A stretch of 64,000 nt of DNA, from the NCBI RefSeq assembly GCF_007655305.1, contig NZ_VLOG01000052.1, forward strand, positions 62,001 to 126,000. Direction: 5' to 3'. The DNA is from Algoriphagus algorifonticola (GTDB lineage: Bacteria; Bacteroidota; Bacteroidia; Cytophagales; Cyclobacteriaceae). Each line of letters begins with the position of its first letter. Position 1 is the stretch's first letter. A program made the translations under genes and the position numbers. Positions 44,397 through 54,118 of this stretch are shown here, in pieces. The notes beneath the pieces are model-generated. The model ran no database searches. It saw only the letters and a program-made list of their open reading frames with translations, and had not been told where the DNA came from.

Positions 44397-44756
44397 CTTT
44401 TTATTTAGGTTGGGTGCTGTTAGGGTAACTTGGCCTTGCCATCTTTAGGGCGCTATTTACAATCATTAGGGAGGTTTTCAAAGTAAACGAATGGGAAAGT
44501 ACATCTAGAAAATTATGGTAGTTTAAGAAAAATTGTTTCTTAATGATTGCCATTATAACATACCGATAACATGAATTCTCTTGATGCTGAAATAACGAAT
44601 GAATCAAGACTTCTATCCTCCTGTTGACTCAAGCTGGCTATATAATTGCACAGTCAAATATTCGTAGATTGAATGATCTGAGGTATTATGTTTTATCTAA
44701 TAACTTTCGTTTTCTTACTAGAAGAAAATCGGATATCCATCTAATAGGCTTTAAAA
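44397..44756. other. Divergent intergenic region between the NRPS-like operon and the TRIC gene
   Basis: 360 bp of AT-rich sequence. The minus strand holds a 68-codon frame (44401-44607) ending 4 bp before the GNAT ATG, with weak protein-like character. No clear TAnnTTTG promoter for the leftward operon was found by eye. I see no RNA gene or repeat. Confidence 0.5.
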
Positions 44757-45359
44757 ATGACGCTTCAATACGTTCTTGAACTCGTAGGAACCTTTGTTTT
44801 TGCCATTTCCGGTGCACTTGCCATCCGGGAACGGGAGCATGATATGTTTGGAGCTGGTTTTACTGGTTTTATTACCGCCATAGGAGGTGGTACATTGAGA
44901 GATATTTTGTTGGATTCTTATCCCCTGGTATGGATTGGAGACATTCATTTTTTGTATTCCATTTTATTGGGAGTGATGGCCGCTTTTATATTTCCGAATT
45001 TTCTCAGCCGACTTCGGAAAACCTTTTTTCTGTTTGATACTTTGGGAATTGGCTTTTTTACCGTTTTGGGAGTTGAAAAAGCCTTGAGTTTGGGGGTCAG
45101 GCCTGAAATTGCGGCTATCATGGGAATGTTTACTGCGGTAATGGGTGGAGTGATCAGAGATACCTTAACGAATGAGACTCCGGTACTTTTCAGGAAGGAA
45201 ATTTATGCTTCAGCTTGTCTGGCGGGCGCTGTTTTATATGTAGGCTTGAATTTTTGGGGACTGGAGAGGGATTACAATTTGTTGATTTCTATGTCATTGG
45301 TGATCAGTATTCGCTTGATTGCTATGAAGTATAAATTGAGCTTGCCAAGACTGGATTGA
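44757..45359 (+). CDS. TRIC/UPF0126-type membrane channel-like protein
   Basis: 200 aa with about seven hydrophobic helices in two related halves: AIGGGTLRDILL (residues 41-52) and VMGGVIRDTLTNE (residues 128-140). The repeated GGxxRD pattern is typical of the YicG/YadS family of prokaryotic TRIC channels for monovalent cations. The start ATG follows a 360-bp gap. No operon partners. Confidence 0.88.
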   Translation: MTLQYVLELVGTFVFAISGALAIREREHDMFGAGFTGFITAIGGGTLRDILLDSYPLVWIGDIHFLYSILLGVMAAFIFPNFLSRLRKTFFLFDTLGIGFFTVLGVEKALSLGVRPEIAAIMGMFTAVMGGVIRDTLTNETPVLFRKEIYASACLAGAVLYVGLNFWGLERDYNLLISMSLVISIRLIAMKYKLSLPRLD

Positions 45360-46011
45360 GGGTTGATGTGTAAGTGTGTAATTGATTAATCGAGTAATTG
45401 AAGAAAATCGCTGGTTGAGGTTGGCGACACTTCATTATTCATCATTGGGTGTTCGATGTTCGATATTTTTTTGATCTCCCGCAAAGAGCTGGTCGTCGCT
45501 GCGAGCGTAGTTTACGGAGCGCGGCAGTCTCATTATCTCTCGCGGCGGCACAGCGACGCAGCGGTTTAGATCTCCCGCAAAGTAGCTGAGAGGCAAAGAG
45601 TTTTTAAAGCTATGTTTTCTATAATTCCTTTCTGGTGGAAAAATGTCGAAGAACTGGAGTAGTTAAGAGTTATTGGTTATTGAGTTATTTTCAAACCAAG
45701 TTTTCACCCTTGTTTAAACCTATGTGCGCTATTGTAATTCCTATGTGGTTTAAAAAGTGCTCGCAGCGACGCAGCGGCGCAAAGCTTTTATCTCCCGCAA
45801 AGGATTCAAGAAGCAAAGTGTTTATGAAGCTATGTTTTCTATGCTTGTGTGGTCCACTTCTATTTTTAAACCACATAGAAAAGTAGCCCACGTAGCTTTT
45901 GTCGGACATATTTTTCCCGCAGATTTTCAAAGATTCTAGTCACAGACTTGAACCGATCTCAGTTTCTCCGCAGATAACCTCTTTTGCAACTTGGCTACTT
46001 AGCGGGAGGTT
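45360..46011. other. Gene-free 650-bp region holding the repeats
   Basis: Apart from the repeat region at 45473-45902 nothing recognisable is present. The frames at 45635-45886 and nearby lack protein-like sequence, and no tRNA, terminator or attachment site is visible. Confidence 0.6.
45473..45902. repeat. Degenerate tandem repeat of about 213-220 bp, with inverted arms
   Basis: Shared pieces: GATCTCCCGCAAAG at 45473-45486 and 45569-45582, ATCTCCCGCAAAG at 45790-45802; CAGCGACGCAGCGG at 45551-45564 and 45764-45777; AAGCTATGTTTTCTAT near 45607 and 45827. The offsets between the last two copies are 213 and 220 bp. A 16-bp perfect inverted repeat, CTATGTGGTTTAAAAA (45741-45756) and its complement (45863-45878), spans the second unit. 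There is no sustained coding potential; the ORFs in it are by chance. Confidence 0.75.
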
Positions 46012-47172
46012 TTATTCTGAAATACTCGGCTTTATTCTCACAAATGCCACTTCATCATCTACATTTAAGAAACTATAAAGCATGCCATCTCTTACAAATG
46101 TTTTATAAGCAATCTTATAATCTTTCGGCAGCAGAACTTCTGACACCTGATCAAATTCCTTATTGAAAGCTGTCAACACAGTTTTATAAACAAGGGAATC
46201 ACCTACCATTTTATCCATCTCCGAAGACAATCGCCAATATAGGTTGTTCTTTTTGTCAAACATTAGAGGACCGTATTTCACATACTTTTTAGTTTCCTTG
46301 GCAAGTCGCTCATACTCCTCTTGACTTTCCACTCGCTTTGGAAAATTAATTTTTGCCTCTTGGCTTGTAAATTGGCTTTCGTAGGTTTTTGAGTTCAATG
46401 AGTCGGTTTTCCAACTGTAAAACTTTAATTCATTTTTGGACCTGGTAGAAAGAATCAAGGTGTCATTTTTTACTTGAAGAAGATAACTATCCAAAATAGC
46501 CCCCATAGGATAATCTGGATATTCCGGTAAATAAAGGCTAGTTCTGTATTTTTCCATCTTGGAAATAAATTCCAGAGGCTTATACTGAAATGTTTTATTT
46601 TCCAAGTCAAAAATCACCATGCCGAGTGGAGCCTTTTCCAGTTTTTTATCTGCGTATAAGGCAACCAGTGTTTTACCATCCTCCGATAATGCTTCGTTGA
46701 GATCGACTCTCAAGTCTTCAGGGAGCTTTTCTCCTTCAAAATCATGTTCAGCATAATTCAAATTTTCAAGTTTGGTGCCCTCCAAGTCAAAATGGTACAG
46801 GTCGTAATTATCCGACAGGTAAATAGTTCCATCTTCCATGGCATAAACCTTGTTGAAATAGGAATGTCGAATGGAATTTGGGCCATCTAAGTAAAATGGA
46901 ATTATCCTTTCAAGCTGAAGCTTTTCCAGATTGATAATTTCCAACCCGGGCTCTTTGGCTCCGGTTTGGAAGTTGTACAAGTATTTTTCATCCTTTGATA
47001 AGTCCGAACTGGTCAGACTCCAGTTTACATGGATAAACTGATCACCAGCATCGACAAAAACAGTATCGAGGCTGTAGGTAATTTCTAGCTTTCTAGCTGT
47101 TTCCTTATCAGAATCTTTCTGGTTACATGAAAAAGTCACAAAAAGAATCCCTGCAAAAAGTAATCTTCTCAT
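46012..47172 (-). CDS. DUF4221-like lipoprotein, array member 8 (last)
   Basis: 386 aa. Lipobox FSC (C16). The family marks are DTVFVDAGDQF (about 36-46), a degenerate DGPNSIR, repeated beta-blade-like strands, and an end reading FLNVDDEVAFVRIKP. It is most like member 7 at the C-terminus (VAFVR against FAVFDF in members 3-6). Its start overlaps the stop of member 7 by 4 bp (ATGA). Probably an outer-leaflet or surface lipoprotein with a beta-propeller-like domain; no function is known. Confidence 0.8.
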   Translation of the reverse strand: MRRLLFAGILFVTFSCNQKDSDKETARKLEITYSLDTVFVDAGDQFIHVNWSLTSSDLSKDEKYLYNFQTGAKEPGLEIINLEKLQLERIIPFYLDGPNSIRHSYFNKVYAMEDGTIYLSDNYDLYHFDLEGTKLENLNYAEHDFEGEKLPEDLRVDLNEALSEDGKTLVALYADKKLEKAPLGMVIFDLENKTFQYKPLEFISKMEKYRTSLYLPEYPDYPMGAILDSYLLQVKNDTLILSTRSKNELKFYSWKTDSLNSKTYESQFTSQEAKINFPKRVESQEEYERLAKETKKYVKYGPLMFDKKNNLYWRLSSEMDKMVGDSLVYKTVLTAFNKEFDQVSEVLLPKDYKIAYKTFVRDGMLYSFLNVDDEVAFVRIKPSISE

Positions 47173-48314
47173 TTAATTTCTGGTTTTACTCTTACAAATG
47201 CCACTTCATCGTCAATATTCAAAAACTTCCACAGCCTTCCTTCAAGATAAAATCCAGGTTCGAAAAACAAGACTCCCTCCGGTAAAAGTGTTTCACCCAC
47301 CTGATTTATTTCCGAATCAAAGGCTGTCAGGATATGCTTGTAGATAATGGTATCCCCCGCAGTTATCCGCTCCAAATCACGGTGAACTCTCCAAAATTTA
47401 TTCTGTTCAGGATCATGGATCAACCTACCAAAACTGACCTCTTTGTTTTTTTCCTTCATTGCTGCTCTAAATTCTTCTGGTGAACTTGCCTGCATTGGGA
47501 AATTTCCTTTTTTGCTATTAGAACTCAACTGGCTCTCATAGCTTCGACTGATCAAGCTGTCCTGCTCTAAGATCCATTGCCAGATTTGATTTTTGGCACT
47601 GCTGGTGATCAGAATTTTGTCATCGAGCACTCTGACCCGGTTTTGCTCAGGCGCTTTCGCCATTCCTCCTCCATTCATCTCAAAACTGATTTCAAAGTCT
47701 GAGGTAAATTGCAAAAAGTCAGAGGGGAATAAGCGAAGCGATTGATCACTTAAGTCGATTTTCACTAAACCAAGAATTTTGCTGTCAAAACCCTGGGTAC
47801 CGTAGAATCCATAAAATAGTTTGCCGTCGCGGGTATCCAAACTGGACACATTTATTTCTTCCTCCTCAGCCAATTCATCCCCTTGCCATTCAATTTCGCC
47901 CAATTTGTGAGTAGAGATCTTTTCACCGGACTTAGCCACATGATGAATGCCTACAAAGTCATAAAAAAGCACACTTTCATCCGGAAGTACTTGGATGCGC
48001 ATGATAAAGCCGCCTCCAATGCCATTGGGCCCTTCTTTCTCGTATTGGCGAACCTCTTTCAATTTCAGGTTTTCCAAGTCTATGATTTCCATGACCATCT
48101 CTTGATTATTGAAATTGTAGAGGAGTTTCTGGTCTTTATCCACATCCGACATACTGAGACTATAGCGGACAAAAAAGAAATGATCTCCCGCATCCACCAT
48201 GACCGTGTCGATCTCATAGGAGATTTCTAGATTTTGATTGGAACTTGAATTTTCTGGATCGCCTCCACAGGAAATCAGGAAAAGGATCAAAAAGTAGATA
48301 GGTAGATTTTTCAT
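47169..48314 (-). CDS. DUF4221-like lipoprotein, array member 7
   Basis: 381 aa from ATG 48314 (signal MKNLPIYFLILFLISC, C16); an upstream in-frame ATG at 48374 lies inside the preceding gene and would hide the signal. Motifs DTVMVDAGDHF, EGPNGIG and FLNIDDEVAFVRVKP place it in the same family. It forms a subgroup with member 8. It starts 19 bp after the stop of member 6. Confidence 0.8.
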   Translation of the reverse strand: MKNLPIYFLILFLISCGGDPENSSSNQNLEISYEIDTVMVDAGDHFFFVRYSLSMSDVDKDQKLLYNFNNQEMVMEIIDLENLKLKEVRQYEKEGPNGIGGGFIMRIQVLPDESVLFYDFVGIHHVAKSGEKISTHKLGEIEWQGDELAEEEEINVSSLDTRDGKLFYGFYGTQGFDSKILGLVKIDLSDQSLRLFPSDFLQFTSDFEISFEMNGGGMAKAPEQNRVRVLDDKILITSSAKNQIWQWILEQDSLISRSYESQLSSNSKKGNFPMQASSPEEFRAAMKEKNKEVSFGRLIHDPEQNKFWRVHRDLERITAGDTIIYKHILTAFDSEINQVGETLLPEGVLFFEPGFYLEGRLWKFLNIDDEVAFVRVKPEIK

Positions 48315-48333
48315 AATAGTTGGTTTAAAATGG

Positions 48334-49479
48334 TTAAAACTTAAAATCAAACACCGCAAACCCCAACTCATCATCTACATTGACATAGGACCAGAGTTTG
48401 CCGTCTTTGAAGAATGGGCTATTAATCTTCAAGCCTTTTTCTTTCAGTTCTGCCTCTCCCAAAACATTGAAATTTTGATCATAGGCGAAAAGATAGTATT
48501 CGAATCGCATGGGGTCTTGATAGCTCTCTCCTCGAAAGGTTCTTTCTCCTAGACGGAAATACATTTGACGACTTTCATCCCATAGTATTTCCTGAAAACT
48601 AACGTTTGAGAAAATCTCACTTTGAATATTTCGCACCTCCTCTGGGCTAGACACATTTTTGGGGATCTCTATTTTCATTTCATTGGGGACAGTCTGATGC
48701 TGGATCTCAACAAACTCCAATTTCTCTGTTTCTATATTGAGTCGATAAAACCCGCTCATAGCAGCAGAAGAAACTATAATATCTTTAGGTAGTCTGCTTA
48801 GAAAACTTCTGACGGAATAATAAGCGATCATAGTACCCTTCTCACCCTCAAAAGAAAAAGTGCCCGTATATTTTTCCGCAATTTTCATTTTTAGAAGCGG
48901 AAGGCTTTGTGCGGATTTTGAATCTGGATTTATGATCAATAGCAAATGATCTCCAGCCTCGGAAAATCCAGGATGAGAGTATATTTTTCTCTTCTCGAAA
49001 TTGAAGCTGCTTCTAAAAAATAAGGATTGAAAGCTTTGGGATAGGGCGGAATCTATTCCACTGGGAAAAAAACGTAGGTTTTCCTGTTTTATACCATCCT
49101 GATCAAAAATTCCTACGGTGGAGTTATTTGTCAAATAAATTTTACTTCGAGGGCCTACTTCTAGGCCTGATAAGTAATCCCCTACACCATTGGGACCTTC
49201 AGCCTCAAAATCAGTCTTTTTTATAAGCTGTAACTGATCGAGGTTTACTTCGACGAGTTTAAACGGATTGTATTCAAAAAAATAAATCCTTGATAAATCC
49301 TGAGATAGTCCGTACGGAAAAACCCCACTGGCAAGGTTAAGAAAATCCTCCCCCGAATCTACGATGACCGTGTCTAAGGAGAAACTTAATTTTTCGAAAA
49401 TATTGTCAGGTAGGGTTTCCAACTTTTGATTACAGGAGAAAAACCATGCAAAGCCAACAATCAGAAAAATATTTTTCAT
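48334..49479 (-). CDS. DUF4221-like lipoprotein, array member 6
   Basis: 381 aa. Signal with C16 (WFFSC). Motifs DTVIVDSGEDF, EGPNGVG and SYVNVDDELGFAVFDF. The last 72 bp of coding sequence (48343-48414) are identical to those of member 3 (51826-51897), although the rest of the two genes has diverged. It starts 11 bp after the stop of member 5. Confidence 0.82.
   Translation of the reverse strand: MKNIFLIVGFAWFFSCNQKLETLPDNIFEKLSFSLDTVIVDSGEDFLNLASGVFPYGLSQDLSRIYFFEYNPFKLVEVNLDQLQLIKKTDFEAEGPNGVGDYLSGLEVGPRSKIYLTNNSTVGIFDQDGIKQENLRFFPSGIDSALSQSFQSLFFRSSFNFEKRKIYSHPGFSEAGDHLLLIINPDSKSAQSLPLLKMKIAEKYTGTFSFEGEKGTMIAYYSVRSFLSRLPKDIIVSSAAMSGFYRLNIETEKLEFVEIQHQTVPNEMKIEIPKNVSSPEEVRNIQSEIFSNVSFQEILWDESRQMYFRLGERTFRGESYQDPMRFEYYLFAYDQNFNVLGEAELKEKGLKINSPFFKDGKLWSYVNVDDELGFAVFDFKF
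48343..48414 (-). repeat. 72-bp identical tract, copy A (3' end of array member 6)
   Basis: Matches 51826-51897 base for base. It encodes the FFKDGKLWSYVNVDDELGFA-like end. Members 4 and 5 share shorter near-identical stretches of the same segment, so recent gene conversion or recombination is likely. Confidence 0.9.
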
Positions 49480-49490
49480 CTTCTCAATAG

Positions 49491-50609
49491 TTAAAATTCA
49501 AAAGTGAATACCGCAAAGCCCAACTCATCATCCACATTGACATAGGACCAGAGCTTGCCGTCTTTGAAGAATTGGAATCCAAAAATATTATCCGGAAAAA
49601 TTGCCTCGTGCTTTTGATTGAGGTCCTTATCATATATCGTAACTACCGCTTTAAATACTGAAGAGTCCCCGATTTTCCGGTCTAACTCCCTTGAAAATCT
49701 CCAAAATTTTTCATTAAAGTCATCGTAGTAAAACCTGCTAAAAGTAATCTCCTCGTTTTCCTTTTGAAATGCAGCTCTCATTTCTTCCACACTTTCAAAT
49801 GATGTAATTTCTGGGACTTTTTTATAGTCTGAAGTCAGGCTAGAATGAAAAATTTTATGGGAAATGGAATCCGTTTTTTGATCCAAAATATACACTTCAT
49901 TAAAGTTGGGAGAAGAAATCAAAACTCTTTCACCCGCCTGGTCTATATAAGTAGATTCGATTGTTCGAGTTTGTAATTGTCCATCTTGGTAGAAGCTTCT
50001 CACATAGGGTTGAATTCGGCTATATATTTCTAAGGGGATGGTCTTGAGTTCCAGATTTTGCAAGTTTAAAACGGCTAATCCTTTTTTTGCCTTTTCTTCG
50101 TCATCTGGCCCGTATTCGACGTAGCCCTTTTTGCCATCGTCAGAAAGAGTCAAGTTGAAGCCTAGAGACTCACCCACAGCCAAGTTTTCAAAATTCTCCT
50201 TTCGAAACTTAATGGCCTCCATTGTTTCTAGTGAAGAATCGAATACCCGAACATCTGAAAAGGTCAAAAAGTGAAACTTCCCATCTTGCGAGATGTTCAG
50301 AGCCCTAGGATTACCAATTCCTGTTGGCCCTTCTTTTTCTAACTGGATTCGATTGGAAAGTTTGAGGGATTCTAAGTCAATCACTTCCAGTTGGAAATTG
50401 GTAGGATTTAAATTGTAGAGCAGTTTTTTATCGGAAGAAATAGCCGCGACATTTAGACCAAACTTGAGAAAAATAAAATCCTCGCCGGAATCAACCATTA
50501 CCGTATCCACAGTGTAGGCAAATTGGAATTCTTTTTCTTCGGCGTTATTTCCCTTTTGACTACAGGAAAAGGAAAAAATAGCGATCACTAGTAAACTTAA
50601 ATATCTCAT
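49491..50609 (-). CDS. DUF4221-like lipoprotein, array member 5
   Basis: 372 aa. Lipobox SFSC (C16). Motifs DTVMVDSGEDF, EGPTGIG and SYVNVDDELGFAVFTFEF. Close to members 4 and 6 at the C-terminus. Starts 3 bp after the stop of member 4 at 50613. Confidence 0.82.
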   Translation of the reverse strand: MRYLSLLVIAIFSFSCSQKGNNAEEKEFQFAYTVDTVMVDSGEDFIFLKFGLNVAAISSDKKLLYNLNPTNFQLEVIDLESLKLSNRIQLEKEGPTGIGNPRALNISQDGKFHFLTFSDVRVFDSSLETMEAIKFRKENFENLAVGESLGFNLTLSDDGKKGYVEYGPDDEEKAKKGLAVLNLQNLELKTIPLEIYSRIQPYVRSFYQDGQLQTRTIESTYIDQAGERVLISSPNFNEVYILDQKTDSISHKIFHSSLTSDYKKVPEITSFESVEEMRAAFQKENEEITFSRFYYDDFNEKFWRFSRELDRKIGDSSVFKAVVTIYDKDLNQKHEAIFPDNIFGFQFFKDGKLWSYVNVDDELGFAVFTFEF

Positions 50610-50612
50610 TTG

Positions 50613-51749
50613 TTAAAACTTAAAATCCATCACTGCAAACCCCAACTCATCATTCACATTGACATAGGACCAGAGCTTGCCGTCTTTGAAAAAATACCCT
50701 CTTATGAAATCTGTAACCCCATTGAGTTTGCTTTCACCAACCAACTCGTAGTCTTTATTATAGGCTAATAAATAATAGGTGTATTCATTAGGATCATTTC
50801 GAGTTTCTCCCATTTTGACCTGCGAGGCCAGTCTGAAAAAAAGATTCTTTTTAGAGTCCCACATCAATTTTTGATAAATGATCTGTGAATTGATTTTTGC
50901 CATTTCCTGCCTAAATGCTTTTTCTGTTGTCAGGTTTTGCGTGACTTCTCCACTAAGTCGATTGGGAATCATTTGATGTGTGACTTTTATCAAGCGCAGA
51001 CTGTCTGCGTCCGGGTCATATTCATAAAAATCTCCCATGGCTGAAGTGGATATCAACAGTTTGTTTTGATGATTGAAGAGATAAACGGGTTGCCCTGAAG
51101 ACATATAGTTTCCGTTTTCATTTGCCAAAAGAGTGTATTTCCGAACTATTTCCATTTCTGGAAGAGCTACTGTTCTGGCAGTTTGATTTTTTACATCAAT
51201 GATTACCAATTCCGGATTATTAATTTCTTCTCCTGTTGGCCAAGAGTAAAAAAGGTTTCTTTTAAAATCGTAAATGGAATTTCCATATAGGGAAAAAAAG
51301 TTTTCGGCAAGCTGGGAGTCAATTCCCTTTGGAGTCACTTTGAGATTTTTTTGCTTCTTCCCCGATTTGTCATAAATGCCGATTTGAGGAACACCCAAAA
51401 CATAAACTTCCTCATTGGGACCTATTGACACTTGGGCCACAAAGTTGCCGACTCCATCAGGTCCTTCGGTTTCGAATTCAGTTTTTTGGGTTAATGTCAT
51501 CGCTTCCAAATCCACCTCGACCAAAGCAGGCGGACTGTTTTCAAAAAAGAAAAAGCTATTGTCATTCAAGTCGAAGGTTCGGATTCCAAAGCCAAGGTTT
51601 AAAAGTTCATCTCCCGAGTCCACCAAGATGGTATCAACAGTAAAGGAGAGTTTTTCTAGAATGTTACTTTGCTCCATATTTTCGCTGGATTTTTCCTGAC
51701 AAGAAAAAATAATGGAGGCAAAAAGAAGGAATAAAAGCTGTTTTTTCAT
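50613..51749 (-). CDS. DUF4221-like lipoprotein, array member 4
   Basis: 378 aa. Lipobox IFSC (C17). Motifs DTILVDSGDEL, EGPDGVG and SYVNVNDELGFAVMDF. It shares a 36-bp identical stretch near its 3' end with member 5 (CACATTGACATAGGACCAGA and the bases after it). Starts 7 bp after the stop of member 3. Confidence 0.82.
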   Translation of the reverse strand: MKKQLLFLLFASIIFSCQEKSSENMEQSNILEKLSFTVDTILVDSGDELLNLGFGIRTFDLNDNSFFFFENSPPALVEVDLEAMTLTQKTEFETEGPDGVGNFVAQVSIGPNEEVYVLGVPQIGIYDKSGKKQKNLKVTPKGIDSQLAENFFSLYGNSIYDFKRNLFYSWPTGEEINNPELVIIDVKNQTARTVALPEMEIVRKYTLLANENGNYMSSGQPVYLFNHQNKLLISTSAMGDFYEYDPDADSLRLIKVTHQMIPNRLSGEVTQNLTTEKAFRQEMAKINSQIIYQKLMWDSKKNLFFRLASQVKMGETRNDPNEYTYYLLAYNKDYELVGESKLNGVTDFIRGYFFKDGKLWSYVNVNDELGFAVMDFKF

Positions 51750-51756
51750 GAGTAGA

Positions 51757-52977
51757 TCACAGATTGTTAATTTTTATTTCCCTTTCGGATGGATTTCGTC
51801 GCCCATTATTTTTGGGAACAGACACAAAATCAAACACCGCAAACCCCAACTCATCATCTACATTGACATAGGACCAGAGTTTGCCGTCTTTGAAGAAGGC
51901 GCTTAATGGAGCTCGATCTAATTCCGGGATTTCAGTTTCTCCAATTAGTTTGAGATTTTTATCAAAGGCGAATAAAAATACCTGAGCCTTGAGGGGAGCT
52001 TCTTTATCTTCCCGGGCTTGATAGATTCTTCCAAAACGATAGTATCTCTCAGATTTGTCATCATAAATCAGCTTTTCAAATCCAATCTGAGTTCTGGCTT
52101 TTTCCATCTCAGATTCAAACTCCTCCTGTGAGGAAACTTCATTTCTAATCTGCTTTTCTTTTTTGTTGGGAGCAACAGTAAATTCATATTCGTACAAAAC
52201 CAATGAATCGAGTTCTGGAAAAAACTCATAGATATTATTGGTAGGACTCGTAGACAAAAAATACCTGTTATTGATTCTTTGAAAGTGAATCTCCTCCACG
52301 TATATCATCATGCCATCATTCGAATTAAGAATAATTTGATATTCTGATGCCTTCTCCAAAGCAGGCAGGTCATAAATTTTACCGTTTTTTTCTCTAAAGT
52401 TGAATTTTGCCAGCTTTCTGCTTGCTTTCATGAAGTCACCGGGAAGTGAAAACAGTTTTTCATCTTCAATAGATAAGATCAGTTTGTAGTGGAGGGAATA
52501 TTTGAAATTCTCCTCCATTCCCTCAATATCAAAATCATCACCTTTTAGTGTGTAGTCCTTGATCAATTCGCCCTCCCTATCTATCAAACTGGATTTTTCA
52601 TATCCAGAAAGAAAAAACCTTTCTCCGGGAAAAACATCGAACACTTCTATATACTCACCGACTCCATTAGGCCCTTCTTTTTCAAATGAAAGCTGCTCTT
52701 CCAGTTTTAGACTGTTGAGATTTACTTTATTGATCAAGGAGTTTTTCCCATCCAGTAAATAAAGATGTGATTTAGACTCATTAATTGTATGTGTACCCAG
52801 TCCATAAGGAAGACTGATCAATTCCTCACCCGGATCGACAACCACGGTATCCACGGAAAAGGAAAAGTTAGCTAGAACATTGGTTGAGTCGTTTTCAGCA
52901 GATTCTTTCTCTCCACCACAGGAAAAAGCGAAAGCAACAAAAAGTGCGAGGACAAAGGTTTTTCCTAATTTGTACAT
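51757..52977 (-). CDS. DUF4221-like lipoprotein, array member 3
   Basis: 406 aa. Lipobox AFSC (C20). Motifs DTVVVDPGEEL, EGPNGVG and SYVNVDDELGFAVFDF. Unlike its relatives it has a basic C-terminal extension of about 20 residues (KNNGRRNPSEREIKINNL). It carries copy B of the 72-bp identical tract. Starts 1 bp after the stop of member 2. Confidence 0.82.
   Translation of the reverse strand: MYKLGKTFVLALFVAFAFSCGGEKESAENDSTNVLANFSFSVDTVVVDPGEELISLPYGLGTHTINESKSHLYLLDGKNSLINKVNLNSLKLEEQLSFEKEGPNGVGEYIEVFDVFPGERFFLSGYEKSSLIDREGELIKDYTLKGDDFDIEGMEENFKYSLHYKLILSIEDEKLFSLPGDFMKASRKLAKFNFREKNGKIYDLPALEKASEYQIILNSNDGMMIYVEEIHFQRINNRYFLSTSPTNNIYEFFPELDSLVLYEYEFTVAPNKKEKQIRNEVSSQEEFESEMEKARTQIGFEKLIYDDKSERYYRFGRIYQAREDKEAPLKAQVFLFAFDKNLKLIGETEIPELDRAPLSAFFKDGKLWSYVNVDDELGFAVFDFVSVPKNNGRRNPSEREIKINNL
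51826..51897 (-). repeat. 72-bp identical tract, copy B (3' end of array member 3)
   Basis: Identical to 48343-48414. Flanking bases differ on both sides (ACAC before and GGCG after here; ACTT and TGGG at copy A), so the tract ends are sharp. Confidence 0.9.
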
Positions 52978-52978
52978 A

Positions 52979-54115
52979 TCAATAGGTTAAGGTCATTCTT
53001 ACAAAGCCGGGATCTTCATCTACTGGTCGATAACTGTAGAGCTTGCCTTCGAAGAAAAAGGCTCGTCCAAAGGGATAGGGCAAATCAACTTTTTGCTCCC
53101 CGAGCAATTGCAACTTCTCATCATAGGCAAATAAGTAGACATCTTTCTTTTTAGGTTCGCCAGTTTCCAATTTCCCATTGCTCTTAGATCCAAATCGGAA
53201 ATACAGCTTTCTGCTTGGATCCCAATATAATCCTGAAAATGTCGCTTGCTGGTTGATTTCATCGCCTACTTCTCTTACTCTTTCCTGCGAGTCTACTTTT
53301 GAAGGAAAAGAACCGGTCTTTTTCGATGGAATAAGCTGATGATTGAAAGTTTTAAGTATTAAAGAATCCGTAGTAAAGTCGTATAGGTATAAGTCGGAAG
53401 TACTGCCAGAATATATGACAAGCTGATCCTTAACTTTTTGAATGGATATGAAATCTCCATAAGTAGTGCTTGAATTTTCACTTCTGAAGGTCACTTGGAA
53501 ATTTTTCGTGATTTCCAAAGCAGGAAGTGGGATGAGCTCACCTGTTTTTTGTTCCAAATTCATTTTGGCAATAAAAGCGCTAAAAAGCTCTGAAGGCTTG
53601 TTGGGTGTAGAAAAAGCCAGTTTCTTATCCGGGCTGATAGTGAGATTAAAATAAAGTGCATTCAAATCCTCGTCCAAGCCCTTGAATTCATCAGGCTGTA
53701 TCTCCATAGCCTGAATTTTTTCTGCTTGCTCATTGTAGATTCCCTGAATTCCGTAGTGTGCCAACATGAATTCATTCTTTGGAAGGACGTCGAAGTAATT
53801 GATAAAATTGGGAGCCCGATTAGGCCCGTCTTTTTCAAAGTATATTCTGCGGACCAATTGGAGATTTTGAAGGTTTATTTCATGTACCTCAGGCTCTTGG
53901 TTTAAGGCAAAGTAGACCGATTGACCATCTTCACTTAGCCCAAACTGATAATACATCCCAGGATTAAAAATTTCCTCTCCTACATCGACTCTGACGGTGT
54001 CAATGGTTATACTAAGATTCTCGAGAAGATTTCCTTCTGTAGATGATTCTTGCTTGGCATTTTTACCACAAGAAATAAGAAGGAATAAGAACGCAGTAAT
54101 GGTTAATCTATTCAT
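52979..54115 (-). CDS. DUF4221-like lipoprotein, array member 2
   Basis: 378 aa. Lipobox LISC (C16). Motifs DTVRVDVGEEI, DGPNRAP and an end reading YRPVDEDPGFVRM. More divergent than members 3-6. It starts 3 bp after the stop of member 1. Confidence 0.82.
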   Translation of the reverse strand: MNRLTITAFLFLLISCGKNAKQESSTEGNLLENLSITIDTVRVDVGEEIFNPGMYYQFGLSEDGQSVYFALNQEPEVHEINLQNLQLVRRIYFEKDGPNRAPNFINYFDVLPKNEFMLAHYGIQGIYNEQAEKIQAMEIQPDEFKGLDEDLNALYFNLTISPDKKLAFSTPNKPSELFSAFIAKMNLEQKTGELIPLPALEITKNFQVTFRSENSSTTYGDFISIQKVKDQLVIYSGSTSDLYLYDFTTDSLILKTFNHQLIPSKKTGSFPSKVDSQERVREVGDEINQQATFSGLYWDPSRKLYFRFGSKSNGKLETGEPKKKDVYLFAYDEKLQLLGEQKVDLPYPFGRAFFFEGKLYSYRPVDEDPGFVRMTLTY

Positions 54116-54118
54116 GCA

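Noticed and set aside
44401-44607. 68-codon leftward frame ending 4 bp before the GNAT gene
   Set aside because: The position is suggestive of a small operon gene, but composition is low in protein-like pattern, no motif is seen and no upstream signal supports it.
45635-45939. Short frames on both strands in the repeat region
   Set aside because: They follow the repeat units and share no protein-like character; the region is better explained as degenerate repeats.
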